Positions 29,265 to 40,032 of a stretch of 64,000 nucleotides of DNA are shown one piece after another. Numbering within the stretch: position 1 is the stretch's first letter; each line of letters starts with the position of its first letter. The stretch is from Flectonema sp. DT1601. Taxonomy: Eukaryota; Euglenozoa; Diplonemea; Diplonemida; Diplonemidae. Below the pieces are notes generated by a model, which saw nothing but the letters and a program-made list of their open reading frames with translations, did no database searches and was not told the origin of the DNA. The stretch lies in NCBI GenBank assembly GCA_964019425.1, contig OZ025788.1:682001-746000 (forward strand), given 5' to 3'. Made by a program: the position numbers and the translations under genes.

Positions 29265-32195
29265 TTACTCTTCGAGTGGTTCTTCTCCACACGCAGTTAG
29301 CTCAACCACCTCAACTTCTTCTTCTCGGAGTTCAATTATCTCTTCTCTGGGAGAACCGCCGCTGAGTTCATTCAACGTTTCTCCTTTTTCCCCGTTCTTC
29401 AACTTTTCGATTAAGTTCCCTCTCTTTGTGTACTTCCAGTAGAGCTTCAAGAGGACGAGAAGTATGATAACAACGAAGAGTACAGAAATTATGAATCCCA
29501 TTTGGTAGCTGTCCTCATGACTAATAACAGGTGCATTAGAAGGAATAGCTGTTGGGGTTGTGGTTGGAGGCTGTGTCGGTATGGCTGTCGGAGTCGGTGT
29601 CGGCAACGGTGTCGGCATCGAAGTTTGAGGTCCACTTGTGCTAGGAATCAGAGATGGTGTTGCAGTTGGATACGGCGAAGGTTGATTAGTTTCTTGAGTG
29701 TCTGGCTCTACTACAAGTGCCTGATCATGACACTCATCACCCTCATGAAATACTACTCTGTGAGACATTAATAAACACTCATCGTGAGTCATATTTGGAA
29801 ACGCTTTTGAGTTCGCAACACAACAACCTCTCGGAGAAGTCGACAGCCAGTACGATTTTCGGTTTGGCTGTCGAGACCAAAGCTGACTAACTTGATTAGG
29901 ATAAATATCTTTAAAGCTTTCTGTGAACACCTGACAGGTAGATCCGCTGTAGGAGAAACCAACGCACTCGACTTTCTTAATAAAATGATAATCGTTGCAC
30001 CAGTCTAGACACCAGCCGAGTGAAACAAAGTCGCGAGATTCAGCTGGTTGTTGATAAACAGCAGCGAAGTAGGTTGGGCTGAAAGGAATATCTGACCGAA
30101 AGGTTTGCTGGTCTCCAACCTTTCCAGTAATATCTTCGTGTATAATGTTATCCGATAAACAACATGTTCGTGCCTGCTCGTTGAAAGTAAAAGACTTGCA
30201 TGTAGCAAGTACGCTTTCTTGAAGTAGAGTCGGTTGAGCTGCTTCACAAGACAATGCGCACGACTCCAAGTTCCCATAAGTTACATACATACACGTTGTA
30301 CTTATCACCCCGCCTATTGGAGCGTAGTAGAAATTCTCAACGTTTTTCGGAGTTACCTTCCCTTTCATCAAGTGACACGTCGTCTGAGAGCTATTCGGAT
30401 CATCGACAGTAAAAGAGAAACACTCTGGATGAGAATCACACTCTTCCGCACATTTAGTTACGTTTACTTCTCCGATTTGCTTTAATGCGAGAGACGGATT
30501 ATGAGGAAATGAATTCGATCCCGAATGCCAATATTTTCCTTCAAGACAAGGTTTGAAGTAGGTACGGAGAGGGACGCTTTCGTAATCCTTTGATAGTGTT
30601 TCCGAAACAAGGATGTCAGAGGGGAAGATGCAACGAGGCTTTAAATAACATTTAAAGGTTCCGGAAATGGTAGCGGCAAAGTTATTACAGTTCGGTATGC
30701 TATCACATTCTCTCATACAATCTTCAATTGTTCCTCCAGAGATTCCAATAACACCATCAGTCTGACCTCTAAAGGTAATTCTACTGTGAATGTAGTACTC
30801 AGATTCCCCTGCTCTATAAACAGCGTACGGCTTTTGACTATTTGGATCCGGACATTCGACATCTTCACAAGTGACGGGACAGTTTGCTACTAACATATCC
30901 CTACCAATGCTTGTGTAGTCCCACTGCTCAACTGCATCAGTACAGTTGTATCCTTTCCATCCACTACAGTCAGCTCCTCCTTCGTCAACAAACCCTCCCT
31001 GGTCTGAGCAACCGATTGTAGTGACAGAGTCACAGTCGCTACCACAAATATTCTGAACAACTAATTTATAGATGTCAGTGTGTAGAGTTCCCAAATGCCA
31101 TCCAGCAGCGGACTCCATGTTACTGGCTACCACTAGTGAGAAATCCAACTTCTTATTGTAACCAACAGACGTTTCAAATCCGTACGTCTCACCACCGTGA
31201 CCGTAGTAGCTCCCACTTTCTGGAGTTCCTTGTGGTAGTACCTGAACACCAAGACCGTATTCTCCCTGCCATGTTGCACTGCTTTCGAGAAACTGAAACT
31301 CGAGCATACTATCGATGCTTTCAGGGGAGAGAATAGACTGGCTGGCATTTCCCAGAAGGTCGTAGAAAAAGCCAGCCTGTGTTGGAGCGTCAGTAATCAA
31401 ATTACCGCAAGTCCAACCAGCTAGGGCACTCGTATTATAGACATCAATCCAATGATTTTGTTGTTGATATCCGTGGATTACTGGATTGGTAGGATCTCCG
31501 AAAGTTCTCGCAGGACCGTGTCTTGGAAATACCAGTTTCTCGTATTCAGGAAACGCAGATGACTGATCGTAAGCATCCCAGGTCTCTGCTCCTGCAACTC
31601 TTGCCAATACGAATCCTAATATCGTAAAGTGAATTGAAGAGTAAGCTCCACATGTTCCTGGATCACAACGAAGAGACTTGTTTGGAATGTAATGTAAAAT
31701 ATCAATCGGTGTGAAGTCGAGATTCGGATTAGCATTTTGCCAAACTCTTAATTGATAGTTGTCGTATTCACGTAAACCAGCTCTCATTTGTAAAAGATGT
31801 CTGACAGTAATGTTAACAGCTCTACTTCCGAATAATTGTACAAGGGAAGTACCATTCTTACTCAAATAATAATCAACATAAGGATAAACTGGTTCATCAA
31901 GTTGAAGTTTCTTACTCTCAACGAGTCTCATTATTGCAACAGACGTGTATAACTTTGTTATTGATCCGAATAGGAATCTGTGGTCTATAGTAGCAGGTAT
32001 GGACTTTTCTCCAACAAAATCAGAATATCCGACTTCTAAGTCGAACTTGTGTGTGCTGTTTACGAAACTAACTACAACCGCGTGATCATAAAAATGAGAT
32101 GAAAATGAACCAATTTTCTCTGTGATGTCTTCAACCAGTCCACCACTGCTGCCGACTACCAGAGACGCTACGAAAAGCCAAATGAATGGCTTCAT
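29265..32195 (-). CDS. Beta-lactamase-fold serine hydrolase with PAN-like Cys-rich repeats, surface-anchored
   Basis: Single exon, 976 residues from the ATG at 32195; TTTCTCTCAG ends 17 nt upstream, and the start gives a clean signal peptide (MKPFIWLFVASLVVG). Residues about 20-390 are a penicillin-binding-protein/class C beta-lactamase fold with SITK (S78, K81), YSS (Y185) and HGG (H333), so catalytic residues are present. A Cys-rich block (about 400-460) resembles ShK-type modules, followed by several PAN/apple-like modules with paired cysteines (CMRECDSIPNC, CAEECDSHPEC) to about 830. A Pro/Thr stalk with PTAIPT units (about 845-885) leads to one membrane helix (about 894-916) and an acidic cytosolic tail. 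Likely a surface peptidase, esterase or lectin-like receptor. The stalk resembles that of the 21.9-26.2 kb gene. Confidence 0.88.
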   Translation of the reverse strand: MKPFIWLFVASLVVGSSGGLVEDITEKIGSFSSHFYDHAVVVSFVNSTHKFDLEVGYSDFVGEKSIPATIDHRFLFGSITKLYTSVAIMRLVESKKLQLDEPVYPYVDYYLSKNGTSLVQLFGSRAVNITVRHLLQMRAGLREYDNYQLRVWQNANPNLDFTPIDILHYIPNKSLRCDPGTCGAYSSIHFTILGFVLARVAGAETWDAYDQSSAFPEYEKLVFPRHGPARTFGDPTNPVIHGYQQQNHWIDVYNTSALAGWTCGNLITDAPTQAGFFYDLLGNASQSILSPESIDSMLEFQFLESSATWQGEYGLGVQVLPQGTPESGSYYGHGGETYGFETSVGYNKKLDFSLVVASNMESAAGWHLGTLHTDIYKLVVQNICGSDCDSVTTIGCSDQGGFVDEGGADCSGWKGYNCTDAVEQWDYTSIGRDMLVANCPVTCEDVECPDPNSQKPYAVYRAGESEYYIHSRITFRGQTDGVIGISGGTIEDCMRECDSIPNCNNFAATISGTFKCYLKPRCIFPSDILVSETLSKDYESVPLRTYFKPCLEGKYWHSGSNSFPHNPSLALKQIGEVNVTKCAEECDSHPECFSFTVDDPNSSQTTCHLMKGKVTPKNVENFYYAPIGGVISTTCMYVTYGNLESCALSCEAAQPTLLQESVLATCKSFTFNEQARTCCLSDNIIHEDITGKVGDQQTFRSDIPFSPTYFAAVYQQPAESRDFVSLGWCLDWCNDYHFIKKVECVGFSYSGSTCQVFTESFKDIYPNQVSQLWSRQPNRKSYWLSTSPRGCCVANSKAFPNMTHDECLLMSHRVVFHEGDECHDQALVVEPDTQETNQPSPYPTATPSLIPSTSGPQTSMPTPLPTPTPTAIPTQPPTTTPTAIPSNAPVISHEDSYQMGFIISVLFVVIILLVLLKLYWKYTKRGNLIEKLKNGEKGETLNELSGGSPREEIIELREEEVEVVELTACGEEPLEE

Positions 32196-32612
32196 AGTGG
32201 TATTTTTAGCACCTGAGAGAAAGTTATTTAATACATCCAACTCAGAAAGGAGTTAGTAATGTTGTTGTTTTATTTCAATCTTCCCAAATGATAATTTCTT
32301 TTGTTTTCTTGCGTACATGATGTGTACAGCCTCTTCCTGTAAAATAATTAGTGTGAATTTCGTTAATAAAAGGATCTCTTATCCAACTGACAATGACAAA
32401 TGACAATACGTAAATATGATGGGCTCCTCTGCTGCGACTGATAACTCGATTTTGCTACTTTCCAAAAAAAGAAATAGCAACCTCCTTTCCTTCCTTCGGT
32501 TTCGTTGTTGTTCTTTGTTGCGACAACCTCAACCTGCTTCGCATGATAGCTGGTTTGAGAATCGCATCCCGACGGCAATATCAACATCCACCTTCAGCGT
32601 CTTTTAAGACGC
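32196..32612. other. Intergenic, no gene seen
   Basis: Spacer between the start of the serine-hydrolase gene and the stop codon of RRP15 (32613). It contains the probable trans-splice acceptor TTTCTCTCAG (AG at 32214-32213, minus strand). No other feature recognised. Confidence 0.45.
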
Positions 32613-33464
32613 TTATTTTTTCTTGTGACGCACCTTCTTTATTGGCTGTTCAGCAAGTGCTTTTTCTTTTGCTGCAGTGTCTTCGGTTTTCTGTTTGTTG
32701 TGTATTTACAAGTTGCTCCTGCACCAGATGAAGCTTACGAATAGAGTTCACAATCTCCCGTTAGCGAACAAGTTATTAAAGTACACTAAAAGAATTCATA
32801 CCTGAACGTGCTTGCTGTCACTTCCCTTCTTCAGCATTTCAAGGAACTTCGATCTGGTGACAGCTTCCTTTGGTGGACCGCTTGATGTTTCAGACTTCTT
32901 CGCGTCGGATTTAGGAGCTGCAGGTTTATTTTGGGCACCAGCGACAGCATTAAAGAGACGAACGACACCATTTGTTGCGACCCTACGGAGACGCTTCTCG
33001 TAGTCGGGGGCAACAAGTGAAGGAATTTCGCGATTGTGAGATTGGCTCAAAATGTGCTTACGAAGAATTTTACGGTCAGAAGCTTTACGTCTCTTCACCG
33101 CCTCGTCTTCTGAAGCTTCAGATTCACTGGACTCGCTGACGTAACCAACTCCTCCTTCAACTTCAAAGCCACGTTTGCGTTTTACTCTTTTTTTATCAAG
33201 TCTGCGTTTTGCCCTGGCTTCCGCTTTTTGGTCCTTTAGACTGTAGCCTCCTAAGAACCCTCCTTCTTCAGCTTCTTTCCCATCGTTAAGAACCTTTGAT
33301 ACAATTGATCCAAAAACATCTTTTCTATCTTTTGGTTGTTGTTTCTTATTTGATGTATCGATAGTTGTTGCTGTCGGTATTTCTTCTTCAGCCTTGTCGT
33401 ATGGACCAACCCTTCCAGTCTTTTTCAGATCACTTATTCTCTTTCTGAACTTTTTAACGACCAT
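32613..33464 (-). CDS. RRP15: Ribosome-biogenesis protein RRP15
   Basis: Two exons, 32802-33464 and 32613-32690, intron 32691-32801 (GTATGA...ACAAACAG); 246 residues. The conserved RRP15 core is visible: KDVFGSIVSKVLN (about 48-60), a basic KRRLDKKRVKRKRG stretch, then YEKRLRRVATNGVVRLFNAV (about 154-173) and a C-terminal SKFLEMLKKG. Exon 2 adds a Lys/Ala-rich tail ending VRHKKK. RRP15 acts in the nucleolus in pre-60S processing (27S/5.8S maturation). A small Glu/Ser acidic region (SESSESEASEDEA, about 108-120) is common in such proteins. Without exon 2 the reading frame would end two residues after the donor, which supports the intron. Confidence 0.88.
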
Positions 33465-33638
33465 AGTATTGCTACCCTACAATAGAATTCCTGTAAGATA
33501 ATAATACAAACATTACTCAACAAACGTCAATACCTTTAAAACATTACTAGTAATCTATCTCATCAAACATGTGTTGTACTTGTTGAGAAATGTTTTATGA
33601 AAAGTTAATTAAATTACAATGCAAATGCCAAACTGCAG

Positions 33639-34733
33639 CTACAGTTCTTTGCCAAGTAGGGCAGTAGAAGGTAACAGAACAGCTACTAAAGCTGCAGCAA
33701 CCCAACTAGTTGAGTGAGTATTCCAATCGTTAATACATTTATCACAGCTACAGGTGAAGTTATATGGAAGTAGTTGATCTCTACGGCTGACAGGTTTCCC
33801 ACTAAACAGAACTTCATCGATGTAACTAATTGTGAGCTCATCGTTTGGTTTTATTGATTTAGTCGCAACAACAGAAATAGAATTGATGTTGTTTGGAGTC
33901 ACTCGACAGTTTGGATCGCAGTTGTGATTCATGCAGGCTGCTTCTTTGAAAAGACCAACTCCAAAAGAATGTAAATCTTCAAAATTTATAATATTTATGA
34001 GCAAGTCTAAACTAGCTTCCAACTTAATACTTTCCTCCAAACATCCCAACTGTGAGATCATCCGCAAGTGTTTTCGTAGGCTGAATAGCGGAGACAATAT
34101 ACACGTCGTGTGGCAGTTGACGTTGTAAATATTTAAATAATTCAAAATCTCCTGTGTAGTAACTCTACTTGTCTCCTCAGGTATTAAAATATTCAATAAT
34201 CGCACTGCTTCTCGTAACAGTTTTCGAAGATCAGAAGTAACTTTAATACTTCCCTGGTCATAGTCTGACAGGTCAGGACGATTCTTAAGCATACAATGAT
34301 GTAATAATAAAGTAAACCTCTCATTGCAACTAAAGGTCTTATTGTACTCCCTCAGAGCTTTTGTTCTTTCATCGGACAGTCGAAAGGCGCACAAACGAAA
34401 GTGATTTCCGATAGTTTTGCATTCCTCTGAACAAAATATCACTCCGCATTCGCATGTTACTTTTTGATTTCCGAATAGAAGTTCCCAAGGTTGAAGGTAA
34501 GGGATTGTTGATTTCAGAAGCGTCTTATCACCAGTCGCCTGTCTCACAAGCTCCACTAACGATCCAATAATTTGGTAACAATTATCGCACGTTTTTAGCT
34601 TCCCAGTAGTTGAGTGGTACATCACATGAGACTTCTCAGATACGACTTTACTTCCTTTTTTTATATTAGTTTTCGCTATTATGTGTCGACCTCTGTCATC
34701 GCTGTTTCGAATTTCAAAAAGTCTGCCAGACAT
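33639..34733 (-). CDS. SET-domain (SMYD-like) protein methyltransferase with C-terminal tail anchor
   Basis: Single exon, 364 residues from the ATG at 34733 (the frame is open three codons further up but starts with TTG). The SET domain is split as in SMYD proteins: an N-terminal part with GRHIIAKTNIKKGSKVVSE, then a MYND-like zinc-binding region with CDNC, CECGVIFCSEECK and H/C ligands (about 42-115), then the SET core with EAACMNHNCDPNC (the NHxCxPN AdoMet/substrate motif), NDELTISYID and a post-SET CSCDKC. The last 20 residues (WVAAALVAVLLPSTALLG) form a hydrophobic helix with a very short end, which predicts a tail-anchored membrane protein. SMYD-like enzymes methylate lysines on histones or cytosolic proteins; membrane anchoring points to a non-histone target. 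Confidence 0.85.
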   Translation of the reverse strand: MSGRLFEIRNSDDRGRHIIAKTNIKKGSKVVSEKSHVMYHSTTGKLKTCDNCYQIIGSLVELVRQATGDKTLLKSTIPYLQPWELLFGNQKVTCECGVIFCSEECKTIGNHFRLCAFRLSDERTKALREYNKTFSCNERFTLLLHHCMLKNRPDLSDYDQGSIKVTSDLRKLLREAVRLLNILIPEETSRVTTQEILNYLNIYNVNCHTTCILSPLFSLRKHLRMISQLGCLEESIKLEASLDLLINIINFEDLHSFGVGLFKEAACMNHNCDPNCRVTPNNINSISVVATKSIKPNDELTISYIDEVLFSGKPVSRRDQLLPYNFTCSCDKCINDWNTHSTSWVAAALVAVLLPSTALLGKEL

Positions 34734-34961
34734 TTCTGACAAATATTTTTTATACTATTTTGCTCTCTCTCAAATCTAATTATTACAAAGAATTGAATCT
34801 GAATAACAGACCCCTGAGAACATATTATTTGAAGCTGTCGAAATAATATTTCACTTCATCAAAAAAAAACACCAGAAGGTAGACTACCTGAGTAAATGTC
34901 AACAAAGCTCGTAGTCGGCTTTATAATTATGATAACCCGCCGTGTTGGCGATCTTTTCAAT

Positions 34962-36050
34962 TCATCCATTTTTTGAGAGTGCTTCAAGAAGCAGTTTTCG
35001 AGTGTTGTCTTCACTCTCTTGCTGTTGGTTGGTTGGTTGAGTAGCTTTCCAAAAAAGTTAAAAAGTTAAGATAAATAAATCACATACCAATTCAACAGAT
35101 AATGAATAACATCTATGATTATCAGTTAAGTCTTGATCAATTGATACGCATATTGTGATATCAGAATTTGGACAAATCGGATCAGTTGGAAGAAGAATCG
35201 TCGTTTGCTTCCAGTGAGTTGGAGGGGCAGCAGGAGAAGTGCTCAACAAAGTGTTTGGAAAAAAGACGTCAAACCAAATTGTTACAGCTGAAGTGGGTTG
35301 GTTATTTGATTTGAATTTGAGAGTTTCTGAAATTGACACCAAATCAATAAGACGAATCTTTGTAAGATCAAACGATGCGATTGTTTGCGGTGATGATGAA
35401 AGCCTCTCAGCTGAGATGATATCCACCACAGGCTCACTAACAACTCCCTGAAATGATGTTTCCATTAAGTCAGACATATCAAATCCAGCTACACTCTTCC
35501 AAACGTTAACCCGCTCATCTAAATGTGAACTCATATTTGTTGTTGCCGCTAATACATCAGCCCTGTTGGGAAGCATCTGCCAAGGTTCAACTTCTTTTTT
35601 TAGTAGATTATCCCTCGCCCACAATACAGAATTCAACATTGATTCGTGTACTAAATAAAAACCCATCCATTCTGATAAGATGATGTCTGCGTGTTTTCCT
35701 CCGATGTCAGTTAGAGTGAGTTGCTCAACCTTCTTATGAATAATTGTTATTCTGTCTTTGAGCCCGTTTCTTTCAACGATTGTTGGGAGCAGCCTAGCCA
35801 TTGGACTGGCCTCAATTAAATAAACGTGCGATGCCCCACACCTCGCTGCCATCATTCCCAAAACGCCGGTTCCAGCTCCGACATCTACAACTACCTTCCC
35901 AGCACACGTAGCAGCTGCGGTTTGGTAAGCTTCCATTCTTGGTTTATCATTTATCATTGTAGCATGAACACTAACATCACCATAACCTTCAAAATACTCA
36001 TCATCAACACCCTCTGCTGTTAGTCCTTCGTTGTAGGCTTCTTGATACAT
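34962..36050 (-). CDS. Protein arginine N-methyltransferase (PRMT)
   Basis: Two exons, 35088-36050 and 34962-35021, intron 35022-35087 (GTATGT...CCAACAG); 340 residues. The AdoMet-binding Rossmann fold shows YFEGYGDVSVHATMINDKPR, VVVDVGAGTGVLGMMAARCG and VYLIEAS; the catalytic double-E loop is SEWMGFYLVHESM with both glutamates. The C-terminal beta-barrel follows, with TIWFDVFFP and THWKQTTILLP, the latter like the family's T-H-W-x-Q/K-Q motif; the THW loop is present. Length and spacing suit a type I enzyme such as PRMT1/PRMT6. The second exon supplies a charged tail (QESEDNTRKLLLEALSKNG). It lies next to a SET methyltransferase in the same orientation, but no co-function can be claimed from that alone. 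Confidence 0.93.
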
Positions 36051-36926
36051 ATTATTATTGAGTACTTTAATAAAATGGTTTGTCTTTTTTCGAAGTCAAG
36101 GAAGTCAAAACCTGGGAAGCTCACGGGGTGTAACAGTAATTCGATACCACAACCGTGAGACTCTCACAGGCGATATACGTTAACTGAGTTTACTTATATA
36201 CTTCCAGATTTTAGTAAAATTACGCTTATGCTCTCCAAAAATACATTTATAGACAGATTTATAAAGCAAGAACCTCTGAGAGACGTCATATTCTCGCATG
36301 CTGATAGCCTCCTTAGAGTAACATTATAAATAGTGATATCCATCTTGACAAGAACCCCAACAGCTACTACTACGTCAAATCGATAAACCTGATGAGCTAA
36401 AATAATATTATTATTTAAGTGCCGATACGATACGATAGTGACACTTACTTACGAGACTAACAAAAGAATAAAATACAACCTCCGGTGGTTGGGCAACAAG
36501 TAGCACCCTCAACCCGGGACAGGGTAATCAATACAACTAAACAAAGGTACAAAAGAAAACAGAAACAGAGAGGAATGTAGTTAAGAAACACAATTCATGT
36601 TTTCCTGGTGGGGGGAGTGGCGCTGTATTTTCATTTTTTTACTTTTGAAGCGCTTCAATTAACACAAGTAATAACATCTAACTAGTCCCTCCACCCTAAC
36701 GAGACATGACGTTCGGCTGCGATACCGAAGTTACAAAAAACTAAAAACTACTACTCGTTCTAATAAATCACAATGTGGAGGGACAAGGTACAAGGTTCGC
36801 TAAGATAATCGTCGTAGCTTGCAGTTCGTAACAACACCTGAAGAGTAAATCATATAATTGGTGTTGTTAATTGATGCATGCTACAATAGTGAAACAGATA
36901 ACAAACAACAATCGTAACAAAGATAT
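36051..36926. other. Intergenic, 0.9 kb, no gene seen
   Basis: AT-rich with no coherent open frame. It separates the PRMT start from the last exon of the Cys/Gly-rich protein and most likely carries that gene's 3' UTR. No repeat or RNA gene recognised. Confidence 0.45.
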
Positions 36927-38322
36927 TTATCTACGCGATGCTGATGTTCTTCTGCGAGTGCTTACTGGACGGGGCTGAGTTTCAGTGGTACGACGAGACC
37001 TTCTACGACTAGTCCTTCTTGGACTGCTTGGTACGTATGTGGTTGTGGTTGTCACAACAGGCTGCGGCTGCGCTACTACTACTGGAAGTCTCTGTGCGTC
37101 AATAGTCCGCTGTTTGTGTTTTTTATATTCGGCATGGTTATCATATCAATTAAAACCGTTCAGATTAGCCTCGTTGAACGCAGACAGAATCCTGTCGCAC
37201 GGGGGAAAATAAATCATAGCCACAAGAAATAACGTCTTTCAATCTGAAAAGTTTCTTCTCCGACCACGTCGGTACAACAAAAAAAGTAAAACAGCCAAGT
37301 AAAAACCTTCCACGCACGTAATGTTCTTAATTACGAAAGATTACGTACCGGGCATCATCTCAATAGATGAAACACTTAAAGAGCTCAGAGATACGATCTT
37401 CAACAAGAAGATATTTAAGCAATTTGAGATCTGAGCACACTAGACAAGGAAGGGTGGCAGAGACTAATATAATAATCAAAACATACTCCAGTACGAACTT
37501 CCATCTCTCTTCGTTGATAGTAGTCATCGTTGACGGTATCCTGTTTGTGTTTGTTCATTACTTGTAACACAAAGGAGATTGCTAAATTAGTTGTCATCAG
37601 TTTAGAAACAGAAGGTGACATACCGGTTTGCTTACTGTGTGACGCTGTCCCGGATAGGCGTTGCCGAAGTGATTTGGAATGTAGCCTCCGTTACCGAACC
37701 CACCACCTCCTACCCCGCATACTTGCCCGCAGCAACCGCTGTTGTTGTTATTGCAGTTAGACATCGCTCCCTGAGGGTTGTTCATAATAGACGCAATCTG
37801 TGGAGGGCCGTAGAATCCGTGCGGGCTTCCCTTCGAGTCATATTGGGGAGAAGCGGAGAATCTGCCTCCCCAGTCAACAATCGTAGTCGTGTTGCTCGTC
37901 TGCATTGGAGCCATCCATCCCGAACCGCAAGCAACTGCACCTCCTCCTCCACATCCTCCACCACACCCTCCTCCTCCTCCTCTCATCATCATCGGGTTCA
38001 TCATAGTTTGGGGAGCACCTAAAGCTGAACAAGGATCACAGTTTGATCGTACTTGTTGCTGTTCACAAGCTGGCATAGGCTCAGGACAAGGACCTCTTTC
38101 CATTACATCTCTTCGCGCACCCCAAACAGCCATTTGATGGGGACTTACGCCTTGTGGGCACGCGGCCTCTCTACAGGCAAGATGGTTAACAACGTGCTGA
38201 TGTTTGTATGCTTCTGCTGACATGCCGCCGAAGTCAGCAGCAGCAGGTGGTGGCGGCGGAGGGGCGCTAAATTGCATTGCCCCCACCGAGCCACTCACAG
38301 GACCAGCACATCCGCACGACAT
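36927..38322 (-). CDS. Cys/Gly-rich protein with basic Arg/Ser tail, unknown function
   Basis: Three exons by my reading: 37624-38322, 37487-37540 and 36927-37109, introns 37541-37623 and 37110-37486, each starting GTATGT and ending ACAAACAG; 311 residues, all joins in phase 0. I do not recognise the family. The protein has a Pro run (about 21-26), spaced cysteine pairs (CREAAC, CDPC), a Met/Gly-rich run, a Gly/Cys-rich block (GGGGGCGGGCGGGG, about 114-127), Asn-rich and second Gly-rich stretches, and a C-terminal tail rich in Thr and Arg-Ser (RRTSRRRSRR). The tail resembles RS or nucleic-acid-binding segments; the front could bind metal or RNA, which is inference. The second intron is 377 nt, much longer than the other cis-introns read here, so a missed small exon is possible. 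Confidence 0.65.
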
Positions 38323-38646
38323 TATAATTTCTCCAAACGGAACCTGTCACAAAAGTCAAAAAGTGTTAATAACATCCGCCAACACATCATCACATTATGT
38401 TAGTGAACTGCAGAACAGAAGTTAATTTATTAATCGGCTGGGACAACAAAAGTGTGTTTGTTTGGTAATCGCTACCGATATTACCAGAAAAGAAACAGAC
38501 TCTTCGCCTATTTCCTTTTTTTTTTTTTGCTTTGGAACTGTGACGTTTCAGTGAACGGGTACGGTGCCATTGCGATACGAATCCATCCAATTGGATGACT
38601 GATAAGAGTTAGTCCTCGTTGTGCGTTCATAGGAAAAGTAAACTAT
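38323..38646. other. Intergenic, no gene seen
   Basis: Spacer of about 320 bp between the stop codon of the zinc-ribbon gene and the start of the Cys/Gly-rich gene, with a plus-strand poly-T tract at 38516-38529. Nothing else recognised. Confidence 0.4.
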
Positions 38647-39762
38647 TTAACATTGGAACAGACCATTGCAGTGAGGACAGGAATAGGCACCTGGATCTTG
38701 TGCAACACTTACAGCCCTGTTTGTTTATTTGTGATTTGAGTTTTTAATGTGATTATATTAATCTATTTGAAACCCTAATACCAGATCAGATAAATAATAA
38801 AATCAAAACATACACATTACAGAGAGGACACCTTACCCAACGAGTCGGTGAAACTTCCGTTGCAATTGGAGTATTGAGAGGTACGTGAGCTGGTTTTCTA
38901 GGAGCCAACTGGCTTGTTACTGGAACTGAACTCGAAGTAGTATCGCGTTCTATTTCCTGCTCAGTGTGTTGTACCCTTACGTTGGATAAGTTAAATGCAG
39001 TCCTGACAAGTTTCTGAACTAAAGCTTCCTTTCCCTTTGAAAAGAATATCTGCTGCACTCCTATTGCCTTACCGAGTGACTCTAAATCAATTCTATCTCT
39101 TTTCATTAATCCATCAGTACCAAGTCTGTTTGTTATTTAACTAACTTCAGACTACAGGATGAATGCAATCAAAGAAAATTATTAAAAGAGACTTTTCACA
39201 GACTCTCTGAGGGGCAAAGTAAAGATGTGGCATACCTTCCGATTTGTTTTAACGATGAGTCCCTACTTGCGGGAGGTGATCTGTTTACAGTAGGTGAGGA
39301 GCTATTTATTTCGTTCCTTTGCAGTGGTTTTGGTGGAGCTACGCGAATTCTTTCAATATTCGCTCGACGTCGGGGAGGGATGGCAATAATTCGTTGTTTG
39401 TCAACGGGACGCCGTCCTCCCGATGGAGTAACAGGAGCTACGTAGCGAGTAGAAGAGGAACGGGTTGGCGGCTGAGGGTTTCGTGGGCCAGCAACGATAG
39501 GTGCCCGAGGGGTTGGTCTTCTGACTGCAGGTTTCGCAGATCTTCGTTTTGATGGTGACGGAACACTCGATGGAATGTAATTGCGTCCTGAATGCTCTAA
39601 TTCTCTTTCTAACTCATGAGTTGACTTAGAGCTTCCCTGTTGCCTCTTTCGTACTGCATTCGCCCACTTCTCTTCCTCTCTTCTTCTGTCATCATCACCC
39701 CAGCTTCCTAAGTCTTGCTTTTCTTTCCATGCTGACCCGGCAGTCACCCGTGACTTTCCCAT
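38647..39762 (-). CDS. Basic, low-complexity protein with C-terminal zinc ribbon, unknown function
   Basis: Two apparent short genes are one. Exons 39236-39762, 38814-39125 and 38647-38716 join in frame through introns 39126-39235 (GTATGC...ACAAACAG) and 38717-38813 (GTATGT...ACAAACAG), giving 302 residues. The N-terminus is charged (SAWKEKQDLGSWGDDDRRREEEKW); the middle is Pro/Arg/Ser-rich and basic (SKRRSAKPAVRRPTPRAP); a helical segment with LESLGKAIGV and FSKGKEALVQKLV follows; the C-terminus forms a four-cysteine ribbon, RCPLCN then 12 residues then CPHC and a last FQC. The last intron interrupts this ribbon between its two cysteine pairs. No named family is recognisable. A nuclear nucleic-acid-binding role is plausible from composition only. 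Confidence 0.7.
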
Positions 39763-40032
39763 TTATTGTTTAATCTTATATCAAATAACCAGTACCTGGT
39801 CTATAAAAGTGTATTTATAATTATACTACAACACACTCATAGCAGTCACTAGTGTAGAGCGTACAGTCAGCACAAAACAAGATTGTTAATTTAATGGGAT
39901 AACAACGCAATCAAGTTGAGCCTGTCAAGTACCCCTGTTGGCGGTGTTGTTTATTAATTGCAGGGATGAAACTACCGAATAATTATATTTTTAATATAAA
40001 AAAGGGAAAGTTCGAGTAAAGTTCTTGCTGTT

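Noticed and set aside
37415-37621. 68-codon ORF as a separate gene
   Set aside because: Only its middle 54 nt (37487-37540), flanked by AACAG and GTATG, looks coding, and that serves as exon 2 of the Cys/Gly-rich gene.
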